A stretch of 64,000 bases of DNA, from assembly GCF_900103165.1 (NCBI RefSeq), contig NZ_FNKY01000001.1:3378981-3442980 (forward strand), in the 5' to 3' direction. This DNA is from Nitrosospira multiformis. Its GTDB lineage: Bacteria > Pseudomonadota > Gammaproteobacteria > Burkholderiales > Nitrosomonadaceae. Positions 40,102 through 49,477 of this stretch are shown in pieces; position 1 is the stretch's first letter; the number at the start of each line of letters is the position of its first letter. The notes below the pieces were generated by a model. That model had not been told where the DNA came from. It ran no database searches and saw only the letters and a program-made list of their open reading frames with translations. The position numbers were made by a program, and so were the translations under genes.

Positions 40102-41511
40102 ATGGCGGTAGTTGATGTTCTTAAAATGATTCAGGAAAACGAAATCAAGTTCGTTGATCTGCGTTTTACCGATACCCGCGGCAAGGAGCAGCATGTGACG
40201 CTTCCAGCTCACGCATTTGATGCGGACAAGCTTGAGGACGGCCATGCGTTCGATGGCTCTTCCATTGCCGGCTGGAAGGGTATTCAGGCTTCCGACATGT
40301 TGCTGGTGCCCGATCCTGAAACTGCTCATATGGATCCGTTCATGGATGAGGCTACATTGCTCATCACCTGTGACGTGGTCGAACCTTCGGATGGCAAAGG
40401 TTATGACCGTGATCCGCGCTCCCTGGCAAAACGTGGCGAAGCCTATCTCAAGTCGACCGGCATCGGCGATACCGCCTATTTCGGCCCCGAACCCGAATTC
40501 TTCATTTTTGACTCTGTCACCTGGCATGCGGACATGTCCGGTTGTTCCGTAAAAATAGAATCCGAGGAAGCGGCGTGGAATTCCGCGGAAAAATACGAAG
40601 GAGGCAATACAGGGCACCGTCCGCCCGTAAAAGGCGGATATTTCCCCGTTCCTCCGATCGACTCTTTGCACGACATTCGTTCCGCCATGTGTCTGGCGCT
40701 GGAAGAGATGGGGGTGGAAGTTGAAGTCCACCACCACGAAGTCGCAACTGCCGGGCAGTGCGAAATCGGCACCAAGTACAACAGCCTGGTGAAGCGTGCT
40801 GACTGGACCCAGGTATTCAAATATGTGGTGCACAATGTTGCCCACTCTTACGGCAAAACGGCGACCTTCATGCCAAAACCCATTGTCGGAGACAACGGTT
40901 CCGGCATGCATGTACATCAATCAATCTGGAAGGCCGGGCAAAATCTGTTTTCTGGAAATGGCTATGCCGGACTTTCCGAAATGGCGCTGTTTTACATAGG
41001 CGGCATTATCAAACACGCCAAGGCCTTGAATGCCATTACCAATCCAGGCACCAATTCCTACAAGCGCCTGGTTCCGGGTTTTGAGGCGCCGGTCAATCTT
41101 GCCTACTCGGTAAGCAACCGATCCGCCGCGGTGCGTATCCCTTATGCCAACAGCCCCAAAGGGCGGCGCATCGAAGTGCGATTTCCCGATCCCACCGCAA
41201 ACCCCTATCTGGCATTCACCGCGATGATGATGGCCGGACTTGACGGCATCCAGAACAAGATTCATCCGGGCGACCCCATGGACAAGAATCTTTATGATCT
41301 TCCCCCTGAAGAAGCGGCGAGCATTCCGAATCCCTGCGTTTCGCTGGATGAAGCGCTGGACAACCTGGACAAGGATCGAAACTTTCTCACCCGGGGCGGC
41401 GTGTTCTCGAATGATATGATAGACGCCTACATCGAACTCAAGATGGAGGAAGTGACACGTTTTCGCATGACTACTCATCCGGTAGAGTTTGATATGTACT
41501 ACAGTCTATAG
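40102..41511 (+). CDS. glnA: Glutamine synthetase type I
   Basis: A 469-residue glutamine synthetase, assimilating ammonium into glutamine with [22 protein letters not shown] and PEPEFFIFD are N-terminal and active-site regions, [16 protein letters not shown] is the ATP-binding signature, and NLYDLPPEE contains the Tyr that GlnE adenylylates in the class I-beta enzymes. Dodecameric cytoplasmic enzyme. It has its own promoter region (possible sigma-54 and extended -10 elements) and is followed by a hairpin, so it is probably monocistronic. The long reverse frame inside it (39958-40920) is a shadow. Confidence 0.97.
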   Translation: MAVVDVLKMIQENEIKFVDLRFTDTRGKEQHVTLPAHAFDADKLEDGHAFDGSSIAGWKGIQASDMLLVPDPETAHMDPFMDEATLLITCDVVEPSDGKGYDRDPRSLAKRGEAYLKSTGIGDTAYFGPEPEFFIFDSVTWHADMSGCSVKIESEEAAWNSAEKYEGGNTGHRPPVKGGYFPVPPIDSLHDIRSAMCLALEEMGVEVEVHHHEVATAGQCEIGTKYNSLVKRADWTQVFKYVVHNVAHSYGKTATFMPKPIVGDNGSGMHVHQSIWKAGQNLFSGNGYAGLSEMALFYIGGIIKHAKALNAITNPGTNSYKRLVPGFEAPVNLAYSVSNRSAAVRIPYANSPKGRRIEVRFPDPTANPYLAFTAMMMAGLDGIQNKIHPGDPMDKNLYDLPPEEAASIPNPCVSLDEALDNLDKDRNFLTRGGVFSNDMIDAYIELKMEEVTRFRMTTHPVEFDMYYSL

Positions 41512-41530
41512 GGCTTCCATAATTTTAGTG

Positions 41531-41555
41531 CGCGTTCGCACCGTTCCCGAACGCG
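41531..41555 (+). terminator. Hairpin after glnA
   Basis: CGCGTTCG (41531-41538) and CGAACGCG (41548-41555) form an 8-bp perfect stem with a 9-base loop, 20 bases after the glnA stop. It is followed by GCAAATAATT and not a T-run, so termination may be partial. Confidence 0.5.
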
Positions 41556-41704
41556 GCAAATAATTGGAATCTGGCAGATACCACTCATTTCTCACACATT
41601 TTTTAGCTGAACGCTATGACCCATAAAAACATCTTGAGCAACCTGATTCTCCCCCAAGGGGAAAGTTCGCCAGGAGGCGGATCCAGGCTGCAGGAAAATA
41701 CTCG

Positions 41705-42367
41705 ATGAATATTCTTGCTGTTTCATTGCTAGCCGCTCTCTCGCTGACACTTGCGGGTTGTGGCGAAAAAGCGCCGGTGGAGACACCCAAGACAGAAGCG
41801 CCGCCGGCTAAACTTGCGGATGAGTTTACGTCTGAAAAGGAAATTCCGTCAATATTGGAGAAAGAGTTAACGGCGGAAGAAAAGTCTGCGCTAATGGACA
41901 AGATAATGCCGTCGTCCCCAAATGAGCCAACGCCGGAAGAAAAGTTTCTGAAATTAAGAAAAGATGCGGATGCTGGAGATCCAAAAGCGCAAAATGGTCT
42001 CGGTGTGATGTACTACACCGGCGAAGCCATATCCAAGGACTCATCGGGCAGGATTTTAAGCAACGATCCCGAGACAGCCGCGGCGTGGTTTCACCGATCC
42101 GCTGCGCAGGGGTATGCCGACGCGCAATTCAATCTCGGCTTGATGTATGCTAATGGCGAGGGGGTATCAAAAGATGCCGCCAAGGCCATAGAATTATTTC
42201 AGAAAGCTGCTGATCAGGGGAATATCGATGCACAAAATAATCTGGGGGTGATGTATTACTCCGGTGAAGGTGTACCGAGAGATGCGGCCAAGGCCAAGGA
42301 GTGGTTTGAAAAAGCCGCCGCGCAGGGCAATGCGGATGCGCAAGCCAATCTCGATGCGATGAAATAA
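41705..42367 (+). CDS. Sel1-repeat lipoprotein
   Basis: A 220-residue lipoprotein: signal peptide with lipobox LTLAGC (Cys near 19), a Pro/Glu/Lys-rich linker (about 20-80) and three Sel1-like repeats (about 90-215), for example AQFNLGLMYANGEGVSKDAA and AQNNLGVMYYSGEGVPRDAA. Sel1 repeats form superhelical scaffolds for protein binding, so an envelope adaptor role is likely. GGAGG is about 30 bases upstream, too far to decide the start; ATG 41705 is supported by the signal peptide. Confidence 0.85.
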   Translation: MNILAVSLLAALSLTLAGCGEKAPVETPKTEAPPAKLADEFTSEKEIPSILEKELTAEEKSALMDKIMPSSPNEPTPEEKFLKLRKDADAGDPKAQNGLGVMYYTGEAISKDSSGRILSNDPETAAAWFHRSAAQGYADAQFNLGLMYANGEGVSKDAAKAIELFQKAADQGNIDAQNNLGVMYYSGEGVPRDAAKAKEWFEKAAAQGNADAQANLDAMK

Positions 42368-42571
42368 ATCTGTTGCGGTAGATTTGTTTATCAATTTCCA
42401 TGTCAACGGTAACGCGATAGAGAATGCAAACCAAATATATGGCGCTGACTTTACTTGTCCAGCAAACTTTCCGGTAGTAAGAATGCTGTATCAGCCAGAT
42501 TAATGTACAAGCATATGGCCTGTAGATTCTCCGCATATCTCGCACCCATGAGCATGGATCTCCCCCCGCAA

Positions 42572-42590
42572 CACTGCCAATCAGGCAGTG
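42572..42590 (+). promoter_or_regulatory. Hairpin immediately before the antiporter start codon
   Basis: CACTGCC (42572-42578) and GGCAGTG (42584-42590) form a perfect 7-bp stem with a 5-base loop ending one base before the ATG at 42592. It covers the only purine-rich stretch that could act as ribosome-binding site (AGGCAG), so it may gate translation. Confidence 0.4.
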
Positions 42591-42591
42591 A

Positions 42592-43848
42592 ATGAATCCC
42601 ACTTCTATTGAGATTATTGGCGCGATCCTGTTTGGCATTGCGCTAGTTCACACTTTTTCGACCAAATTCTTCGAGCGGCTGGCGCATACCCGCCCGGCTC
42701 ACGCGGGTACTTGGCATTTTCTGGGCGAGGTGGAGGTGGTTTTCGGCTTCTGGGCAATGATTCTGGTCATTGTGATGCTGATCATTGAAGGTAAAGACGC
42801 CGCAACCACTTATCTCAATGGCCAGAGTTTTACCGAACCGATGTTCGTGTTCGCAATCATGGTAGTTGCAGGCAGCCGTCCTATCCTGCAATTTGCAATG
42901 TTATGCGTAAAAACTATCGCGCAGCGCATTTCGTGGTCCGAGGGGAAAGCATTTTATTTCGTTACGCTATCATTTGTACCCTTGCTGGGGTCACTGATCA
43001 CCGAACCGGCAGCGATGACATTGGCCGGTTTGATTCTACTTCAGCGTTATTACTCCAAGGAAATCTCGACGCAACTCAAATACGTCACCCTCGGTGTTCT
43101 ATTCGTCAACATTTCGATCGGCGGAACCATGACATCGTTCGCCGCGCCGCCCGTACTCATGGTGGCCGGCAAATGGGGATGGGACAATACTTTCATGCTG
43201 ACCACATTCGGCTGGAAGGCCGCACTTGCCGTGCTGGTGAATGCTCTGGCAGCCACTCTTCTATTTCAGCACGAATTATCGAAAATGAAGAATGAAGAAG
43301 ATGCGCCACGCGTTAAAGTTCCCTTTCTCGTGGTGCTTATACATCTGGTCTTTCTGATTGGGGTCGTAGTATTTGCGCATCACCCGGTTGTCTTCATAGG
43401 ACTGTTGCTCTTCTTCATCGGGTTTACCCATGCCTATGAACGCTACCAGGATCCACTGATCCTGCGGGAAGGGTTGATGGTTGGCTTTTTTCTGGCTGGT
43501 CTGGTTGTGCTCGGGGGATACCAGAAATGGTGGCTGCAACCCCTATTGACGGACATGGACAATACCACACTCTATTTCGGCGCCACCCTTCTTACGGCGT
43601 TCACCGATAACGCAGCGCTTACTTATCTCGGTTCTCTGCTGGAGGGGACGAGTGCGGAGTTTCGTTACGCGCTCGTCGCCGGGGCTGTCACGGGTGGCGG
43701 CCTCACGGTAATTGCCAATGCACCCAATCCGGCGGGCTTTTCCATCCTTAAAGGCTCCTTCAAGGATGGGGCGATTCATCCGTTAGGTTTGCTGGTGGCC
43801 GCGCTTCCCCCTACATTTGTTGCCATTCTTGCCTTTCAGTTGCTTTAG
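42592..43848 (+). CDS. Putative Na+/H+ antiporter (PF07399-type)
   Basis: A 418-residue polytopic membrane protein, about 11-12 helices, of the putative Na+/H+ antiporter family. Markers: THSTKFFERLAHT-like start, FLGEVEVVFGFWAMIL, a LGSLITEPAAMTLAGLIL block and NISIGGTMTSFAAPPVLMVA, and later TAFTDNAALTYLGSLLEG, which mirrors the TEPAA block as in two-fold repeated ion transporters. The conserved Glu/Asp residues inside helices are good ion-binding candidates. Function rests on family naming and not on direct proof. No strong Shine-Dalgarno; a hairpin abuts the start codon. Confidence 0.85.
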   Translation: MNPTSIEIIGAILFGIALVHTFSTKFFERLAHTRPAHAGTWHFLGEVEVVFGFWAMILVIVMLIIEGKDAATTYLNGQSFTEPMFVFAIMVVAGSRPILQFAMLCVKTIAQRISWSEGKAFYFVTLSFVPLLGSLITEPAAMTLAGLILLQRYYSKEISTQLKYVTLGVLFVNISIGGTMTSFAAPPVLMVAGKWGWDNTFMLTTFGWKAALAVLVNALAATLLFQHELSKMKNEEDAPRVKVPFLVVLIHLVFLIGVVVFAHHPVVFIGLLLFFIGFTHAYERYQDPLILREGLMVGFFLAGLVVLGGYQKWWLQPLLTDMDNTTLYFGATLLTAFTDNAALTYLGSLLEGTSAEFRYALVAGAVTGGGLTVIANAPNPAGFSILKGSFKDGAIHPLGLLVAALPPTFVAILAFQLL

Positions 43849-43914
43849 CCCAGATAATTATTTGAACGCGAGAGGATGGTGAGGCAGGTTACGGTACGTG
43901 AAATCTGCTCCATC

Positions 43915-44217
43915 CTAGAATCCATATGGCGCAGAAGGGGCATCTTTCTTTGTGGCGCGCAAATCATCATTCTCGGTCCGTAGCATGTCGACCTGTTTAC
44001 GCAGACGGCTTATCGAAATTCGCTCACGCAGCATGGTCGGCACTGTCACCAATGCACCAATGAGCGCACCTAGGCCAAAGCATGCCGCAATCACCACGGC
44101 GAGAGAAGCATCAACACGCCACAGAAAAAATACGACGCTGACGGACACGGCATTCTGGACCGCGAACATGACAATCAGGAAAATAACGACGAGTGCGGCA
44201 ATCAGCTGTAATTGCAT
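43915..44217 (-). CDS. LapA-domain (DUF1049) small membrane protein
   Basis: A 100-residue protein with two transmembrane helices (about 5-25 and 42-62) and a C-terminal coiled coil (ISRLRKQVDMLRTENDDLR). The pattern AVQNAVSVSVVFFLWRVDASLAVV is that of LapA/LapB-type lipopolysaccharide assembly proteins (formerly YciS). LapA works with LapB to set LpxC turnover; lapB and ihfB, common neighbours, are not next to it here. Confidence 0.82.
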   Translation of the reverse strand: MQLQLIAALVVIFLIVMFAVQNAVSVSVVFFLWRVDASLAVVIAACFGLGALIGALVTVPTMLRERISISRLRKQVDMLRTENDDLRATKKDAPSAPYGF

Positions 44218-44315
44218 AACGGCTCCATTCCCGGATGACAGCCTCCCGCGTTAATGCAGTTGTCAGATTAGGCCGAAACTCGAAAATCGTCGCAGTGGCG
44301 CACCAGAAAAACCAT

Positions 44316-45146
44316 TCAACCGCGAACCTTGCGAGTGAAGCCGGTTTCCATCCATTTCTTGATACGATTGGCGTCGCCGATGCGGGTATTCTTTCCTGCG
44401 GAATCAAGCAATACAATAATAACCGGCCTACCGGTTATTTTTGCCTGCATCACCAGGCAGCGGCCAGCTTCGCTAAGAAAGCCCGTTTTTGATATGCCGA
44501 TATCCCAACTTCCGCTATGTACCAGACGGTTGGAGTTAGTAAACCGCAGGCTGCGATCGTCGTCTTCAAATTCCACCGCGTGCGCGGTGGTAGTGGAAAA
44601 TTCACGGATGATGTGGTAATCCTCCGCGGCATCGACCAATTTTGCCAGATCGCGAGCCGTTGAAACGTTGGCCCGGTTTAGTCCCGTGGAGTCAACAAAA
44701 TAGCTATTGCCCATGCCGAGCTCAAACGCCTTATCATTCATTGCCACAACAAATGCACGGATGCCCCCCGGGTAAGCGCGTCCCAGCGCAGCGGCGGCTC
44801 GATTTTCAGAAGACATCAGTGCCAACCGCAATAGTTCCTGACGAGTGAGACTTGCTCCTACCCGCAAACGTGAGCGGGTGTTTTTGAGAACGTCGATGTC
44901 GGCGGCTTCTATCATGATTTCTTCGTCAAGCGGTAGTTTCGCATCAAGTACCACTATTGCCGTCATCAGCTTGGTAATGGAAGCGATCGGCATCACCGTA
45001 TCCGCATTCTTGGTGTAAAGAATACGTCCATGCTGCGCGTCCAGAATCAGCGCAGCTTGCGACCTGAGATTCAACCCGCCCGACTGGGCGAACGCGCCGC
45101 CGGCAAATGCAAACATGACACAAGTCGCAAAGATAATTTTTCTCAT
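44316..45146 (-). CDS. pbpG: D-alanyl-D-alanine endopeptidase (PBP7-type)
   Basis: A 276-residue periplasmic low-molecular-weight penicillin-binding protein. Signal peptide (ends near GGAFAQ), active-site SITK (PIASITKLMTAIVVLD), second motif SEN (LMSSENRAAAALGRAYPGG) and third motif KTG (GISKTGFLSEAGRC). It should cut cross-links between peptidoglycan stem peptides. PBP5-type tail domains are missing, so PbpG/PBP7 fits better than DacA. Single gene. Confidence 0.92.
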   Translation of the reverse strand: MRKIIFATCVMFAFAGGAFAQSGGLNLRSQAALILDAQHGRILYTKNADTVMPIASITKLMTAIVVLDAKLPLDEEIMIEAADIDVLKNTRSRLRVGASLTRQELLRLALMSSENRAAAALGRAYPGGIRAFVVAMNDKAFELGMGNSYFVDSTGLNRANVSTARDLAKLVDAAEDYHIIREFSTTTAHAVEFEDDDRSLRFTNSNRLVHSGSWDIGISKTGFLSEAGRCLVMQAKITGRPVIIVLLDSAGKNTRIGDANRIKKWMETGFTRKVRG

Positions 45147-45484
45147 TCTGTCTTATCTAGTGGAAGAATTCATCTGCTCACCCCGCGGATCGGAAAATCA
45201 GCACCGGCAATGGATACGTTAACAAATATTGAAGAATAGGGAAAGAACTTTATAAGAATTGCTGAAACAAATAACCCCGGCAGCGCTGGTTGCAAACCAA
45301 GTCCCGGCCTCATTGTTCAGGCAATGAGAAGCCAATTCGTCGTTTCGGATATTTCACCGGATCGCGGGACGATGACGAATTGGTTTGCGAAGTGAATCGC
45401 GTATCCCCGCCAAACCTGTTAGAGAAATGTCGTTGTCATGTCCGCTTACGATAATTTTTGTGCCTGCCTGGCGAGATATCCGGA
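45147..45484. other. Intergenic region with long-armed inverted repeat
   Basis: No gene is supported. CCAATTCGTC (45332-45341) and GACGAATTGG (45374-45383) are perfect 10-bp arms around 32 bases, close to a smaller CATTG/CAATG pair (45311-45326). It sits between the end of the GGDEF/EAL gene and the start of pbpG, both on the reverse strand. It could be a transcript 3' structure of pbpG regulation or a dispersed repeat. Confidence 0.4.
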
Positions 45485-48400
45485 TTAGTTTATCAGCAAC
45501 CGGCGGTCTTCCATCAGCACTTGCGAAGCATTTTCGAGTGGCAGCGGCCGTGAGAAATAATACCCCTGCATCTCATCACAACCATGATGTATCAGGAAAT
45601 TCAACTGCTCCCTGGTTTCGACACCCTCGGCTACCACTCTCAATCCCAGGCTGTGCGCAAGCTTGATCATTGCTACCGCGATGGTTGCGTCGTCAGGATT
45701 AGTCGTAACATCCCGGATGAATGTGCGGTCGATCTTGAGCACGTCGAGCGGAAAACGTTTAAGGTAGGCGAGGCTTGAGTAGCCGGTGCCGAAATCATCC
45801 ATTGAAATTTGCACACCAAAAGCTTTCAGGTTTTGCAGCGCATTGGCAGCTGTCTCGGCTTCCTTCATCAATACCGATTCGGTCAACTCAAATTCCAGCA
45901 GGCGGGGATCGATTCCGGTGATCCTGAGCGTTTTTTCAATCACCGCATCGAGATCTTGCTGCTGAAACTGCCGTGCCGAGAGATTGACTGAAACCGGATG
46001 CGGAACCAGTCCTTGATCCTGCCATCTTCCTATCTGCTCGCAGACTGTCAGGACTACCCACTCACCAACGGATACGATCAATCCGGTATCCTCCAGGACC
46101 GAGATAAACTGGAACGGCGGCACCAGCCCCAGCGCCGGATGCCACCAGCGCAACAGTGCCTCAAAACCGGTAATTTTGCCACTGACCAGGCTCACTTTCG
46201 GCTGATAGTGAAGCACGAATTCACGCCGTGCCAGCGCACCGCGCAGTTGCGTTTCCAGTTTGAGGCGCGCGACCGCGCGCTCGTTCATCTGTGGCAAGTA
46301 AAACTGATAAATCGCGGGTCCCTGTTCTTTGGCCTGGAACATCGCGGTGTCGGCATTCCTGAGCAGGCCATCCGCATCCGTACCATCTCCGGGATAGATA
46401 CTAATTCCGAGGCTGGCGGAAATGTAGATTTCCTGGCCTTCCAGCTCGAATGGCTGTGACAGCGCGGCAATCACTTTTTCCGCTACCAGGGTTGCATCCT
46501 CTGCATGAGCCAGGCTGGAGAGAATGAACGCGAACTCGTCACCGCCCAGACGCGCGACCGTGTCGCCGGAACGCACGCACTGTTGCAACCGTTGTGCGAC
46601 TTGAACCAGTAGCCTGTCGCCGGTGCTATGGCCCATCGTATCATTGACGATCTTGAAGCGGTCAAGATCAGCAAATACAACACCGATTCGCCCGTGGTTG
46701 CGCTGTGCCTGTTCCATCGCCTGACCGAGACGATCGAGAAACAGGCTTCGGTTGGGCAACCCCGTAAGAGGATCAAACTGGGCCAGGTAGGTTAACCGCT
46801 CCTCGGCATTTTTTCGATTAATCGCAGTTGCGAGAACATTGGCAACGCTCTGCAAAAAACTGATGCTGGCCGGCGTAAAACGAAGTGTGTCACGGGAATA
46901 GGCGCCCAAAACTCCACTTGGACCATCGGTTCCCGAGATAAGCACGACAACTCCGCTGCGGATATCATGAGTTCTGAGGATTTCAGAGGGCGTGAAGCGA
47001 GTCTCGGTACGAAAGTCCTCCACAATGACAGGTTCACGGCTCAAGAGAGCAAACCGATTCTGCGTATTTTCATCGATGGTGCAGATCTGACGGCCAATCC
47101 ATCCCTCTTGCCAACCCGAACCCGCTTTAAGAATAAAAGAACGGCCATCCAGAGTAATCAAAAGAATCTTGCAAAAATCCAGGTTCAAACCCTGAGAGGC
47201 AATTGCGGCCACCTGATTCCACAACTCGTCGAGATCGGTGCTGGCAAGCGCCTGTTGCCCGAATGCCGCAATGAGGCTCTGCTGTCTTGCGTGTTGCCGG
47301 ATGGCTAATTCCGCCTGTTTGCGTTCAGTGATGTCGATATTGGTTCCTATTACTCTCAATTCCTTATCACTCGTACCCCACGTCACTGTCTGGGCAACAT
47401 GGAGATAACGCACCGTTTCGTGTGCGCGCAAGATGCGAAAATCCAGGTGCTCCTGCCCTTTCTCGGCAACGATCCTGCGCAGCTTCACTTCCTGCTCTGC
47501 CAGATCATCCGGATGTACATAGGATTTCCAGACCTCATAAGTCATTTCGCACTCCCGTGGAACACCGTAGATCTCGTACATGTGGTCATCCCAGACGATC
47601 TCGCCGGTAGCGGTATTCCACTCCCAGATGCCTATCGCGGCCGCTCCGGTGGCAAGAGCAAGGCGCGTTCTTTCTTCCAGCAAAACCCGCTCTCTGCGAT
47701 TCGACTCGGCCCGGAGCCAGACATTTTCTATGACTGTGGGTAGCCGCTGAAGATAGCCAGAATTTTTTACCACATAATCAGCGGCACCCAGTTTGAGAGA
47801 CTGCCGTGCAATTTCTTCATCCCCCTGCCCGGTCACGAGAATGATTGGCAAATCAAACCCCCGAACCTGGCAAAGCTCCTTTATTACATCGATGGCGGAA
47901 GCTCCAGGCAAACGATAATCCAACAGGAGAACATCAATGGCAAGTTTCGGTTCAGGCACTGCAAAGCGATGCAAGACTTGTTCCGCGGTCTGAAGGGATT
48001 CAATGTGGAGGTGGGGAGCAATCGAAGCCAGTTCTCGTTTTGTCAAATCGATATCGTAAGCATTCGGTTCGACATAGAGAACTCTCAGCGTTGCAGCCCT
48101 GCGAAAGGTTTCCGTCTGGAATCTGTCGAGTGCCGCGCGGAGCACGAGAGCCAAGGTCTCAAGGAAATCGCTCCGTTTTATGACGTAATCATCCGCCCCC
48201 GCGCGGAGCAATGCCACCAGGGTTTCTTCGCTACCCGAGCCGGTAAGCACTACTACGGGCAGCGGCAGGTGCTGATCACGAACCTGAGCAAGTAAAGTCT
48301 TGCCGTTACCATCAGGAAGATTGAGATCAGTCAAGACCAGGTCATAACGCGCGGGAACGTCCCCGTTGGCCGGCGCGACTCCGACCGCTTCCAGACTGGT

Positions 48401-48550
48401 CCCATAAATCTCACGAAATCGTTCGAGCCGTGCGAGCGCCTCGGTTAATGTAGAAACGACTTCCAGCTGAATATCCGGCGCACGCTTCCGCAACTCGATT
48501 CGCACAAGATCAGCGTCTTGAGCATTGTCCTCAAGATAGAGGATTTTCAT
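45485..48550 (-). CDS. REC-REC-PAS-GAF-GGDEF-EAL signalling protein
   Basis: A 1021-residue cyclic-di-GMP protein. Domain order: receiver 1 (about 1-130, LYLEDNAQDAD and VLTDLNLPDG with phospho-Asp), receiver 2 (about 145-265, VLYVEPNAYDID and LLLDYRLPGAS), PAS (about 300-420), GAF (about 430-575), GGDEF (about 590-750, with RLGGDEFAF intact and an inhibitory RxxD site, RSGD, five residues upstream) and EAL (about 765-1010, GFEALLRWW, DDFGTGYSSLAYL, KIDRTFIRD, EGVET). Both catalytic halves look intact, so it may both make and break c-di-GMP depending on signal. ATG 48550 begins MKILYLEDN. It follows the single receiver gene, 116 bases upstream, and a histidine kinase further up, probably one signalling unit. 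Confidence 0.93.
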   Translation of the reverse strand: MKILYLEDNAQDADLVRIELRKRAPDIQLEVVSTLTEALARLERFREIYGTSLEAVGVAPANGDVPARYDLVLTDLNLPDGNGKTLLAQVRDQHLPLPVVVLTGSGSEETLVALLRAGADDYVIKRSDFLETLALVLRAALDRFQTETFRRAATLRVLYVEPNAYDIDLTKRELASIAPHLHIESLQTAEQVLHRFAVPEPKLAIDVLLLDYRLPGASAIDVIKELCQVRGFDLPIILVTGQGDEEIARQSLKLGAADYVVKNSGYLQRLPTVIENVWLRAESNRRERVLLEERTRLALATGAAAIGIWEWNTATGEIVWDDHMYEIYGVPRECEMTYEVWKSYVHPDDLAEQEVKLRRIVAEKGQEHLDFRILRAHETVRYLHVAQTVTWGTSDKELRVIGTNIDITERKQAELAIRQHARQQSLIAAFGQQALASTDLDELWNQVAAIASQGLNLDFCKILLITLDGRSFILKAGSGWQEGWIGRQICTIDENTQNRFALLSREPVIVEDFRTETRFTPSEILRTHDIRSGVVVLISGTDGPSGVLGAYSRDTLRFTPASISFLQSVANVLATAINRKNAEERLTYLAQFDPLTGLPNRSLFLDRLGQAMEQAQRNHGRIGVVFADLDRFKIVNDTMGHSTGDRLLVQVAQRLQQCVRSGDTVARLGGDEFAFILSSLAHAEDATLVAEKVIAALSQPFELEGQEIYISASLGISIYPGDGTDADGLLRNADTAMFQAKEQGPAIYQFYLPQMNERAVARLKLETQLRGALARREFVLHYQPKVSLVSGKITGFEALLRWWHPALGLVPPFQFISVLEDTGLIVSVGEWVVLTVCEQIGRWQDQGLVPHPVSVNLSARQFQQQDLDAVIEKTLRITGIDPRLLEFELTESVLMKEAETAANALQNLKAFGVQISMDDFGTGYSSLAYLKRFPLDVLKIDRTFIRDVTTNPDDATIAVAMIKLAHSLGLRVVAEGVETREQLNFLIHHGCDEMQGYYFSRPLPLENASQVLMEDRRLLIN

Positions 48551-48666
48551 TATCCTAAATCCGGCGGTTGTGTGGAATTCACAAAAAACAAGATGCAATT
48601 CATATGCAGCAAAGGTTCAGTATGAATCATGATGTCGAGTTGAATGAATGGTCACCGGATACGGAA

Positions 48667-49095
48667 TCATCCGTGCCTTGGCGGGCCGGCGATATTAAGA
48701 ACAGTCCAGTAAAGTTCGATTTGCCTGGCTACTTCAATAAATTTATCAAAATCCACGGGCTTCACAATGTAGGAATTAGCCCCGAGCGAATAGGCTTCAT
48801 GTATGTCACGGTCCTCAGCGGAAGAAGTAAGAATTACAACCGCGATGGTTCCAAAATCGGGATGGGCCCGGATGACGCGTAAAACTTCAAGTCCGCTAAC
48901 TTTCGGCAATTTCAGATCAAGCAGTATCACTACGGGTATGGCTTCACCCGTTTCCCATTTTTCAATAAAGTCGAGCGCCTCCTGCCCGTCACGCGCCACT
49001 TGAAGTGGGTTGTTGAGATTGTGCCGAATGAAAGCACGTCGCGTAAGGTCCACATCCATTGGATTGTCTTCAATGAGCAGTATTGGCGAAGTCAT
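48667..49095 (-). CDS. Single-domain response regulator (Rcp1/CheY-like)
   Basis: A 142-residue receiver domain: ILLIEDNPMDVDLTRRAF (acidic pocket), VILLDLKLPKVSGLEVLRVI (phospho-Asp), VVILTSSAEDRD (conserved Thr/Ser) and SYIVKPVDFDKF (Lys-Pro). The asparagine-rich N-terminal helix pattern and the EKWETGEAIP insertion are those of Rcp1-type regulators that pair with phytochrome-like histidine kinases. No output domain, so it probably acts as a phosphotransfer relay between the kinase at 49478-51484 and the GGDEF/EAL protein downstream. Confidence 0.92.
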   Translation of the reverse strand: MTSPILLIEDNPMDVDLTRRAFIRHNLNNPLQVARDGQEALDFIEKWETGEAIPVVILLDLKLPKVSGLEVLRVIRAHPDFGTIAVVILTSSAEDRDIHEAYSLGANSYIVKPVDFDKFIEVARQIELYWTVLNIAGPPRHG

Positions 49096-49477
49096 ATTTA
49101 ATCGTAGTTTAGTGCATCAAAAATATCATCCTGAACCCGGTAGTTTGACAGGGTTAAGTGTGCGGTTTTTGGGATACAGGGCAAGGCACAACGACGCGGA
49201 ATGGTCATTTCATTCCAGGAATTGCAATGCAGCCCTGTGCCGCAAAAACAGTGCAATTCACCTGCAGCGAATTCACTCACAAGATGAAGATTAATAAAAT
49301 ATCATTACTAATCATAGTAAAGCCAATAAATGAGTGGTCAACCATCGGGCTCAGGATCATTACGTAACAGCTTCGAGTAAGAGCACCAGGAGGCGAGGCC
49401 AGGAACGACTATATGTCAGTCAAGCCATAGAGAGACTCATCATTATTTTTATGCAACAATATTTCCGGCGTGCAATG
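49096..49477. other. Intergenic region inside the signalling cluster
   Basis: A 380-bp gap between the kinase gene end and the receiver gene start (reverse strand). Short frames exist on both strands but none with protein features. It probably holds a separate promoter for the receiver and GGDEF/EAL genes. No clear hairpin terminator seen. Confidence 0.35.

Noticed and set aside
39958..40920. 320-codon open frame on the reverse strand over the glnA start
   Set aside because: It is antisense to glnA, covers the glnA promoter, and shows no domain features; it arises from the codon bias of glnA.
45311..45383. Inverted repeats considered as a tRNA or small RNA
   Set aside because: The arms do not build a cloverleaf and no T-loop or anticodon stem can be placed.
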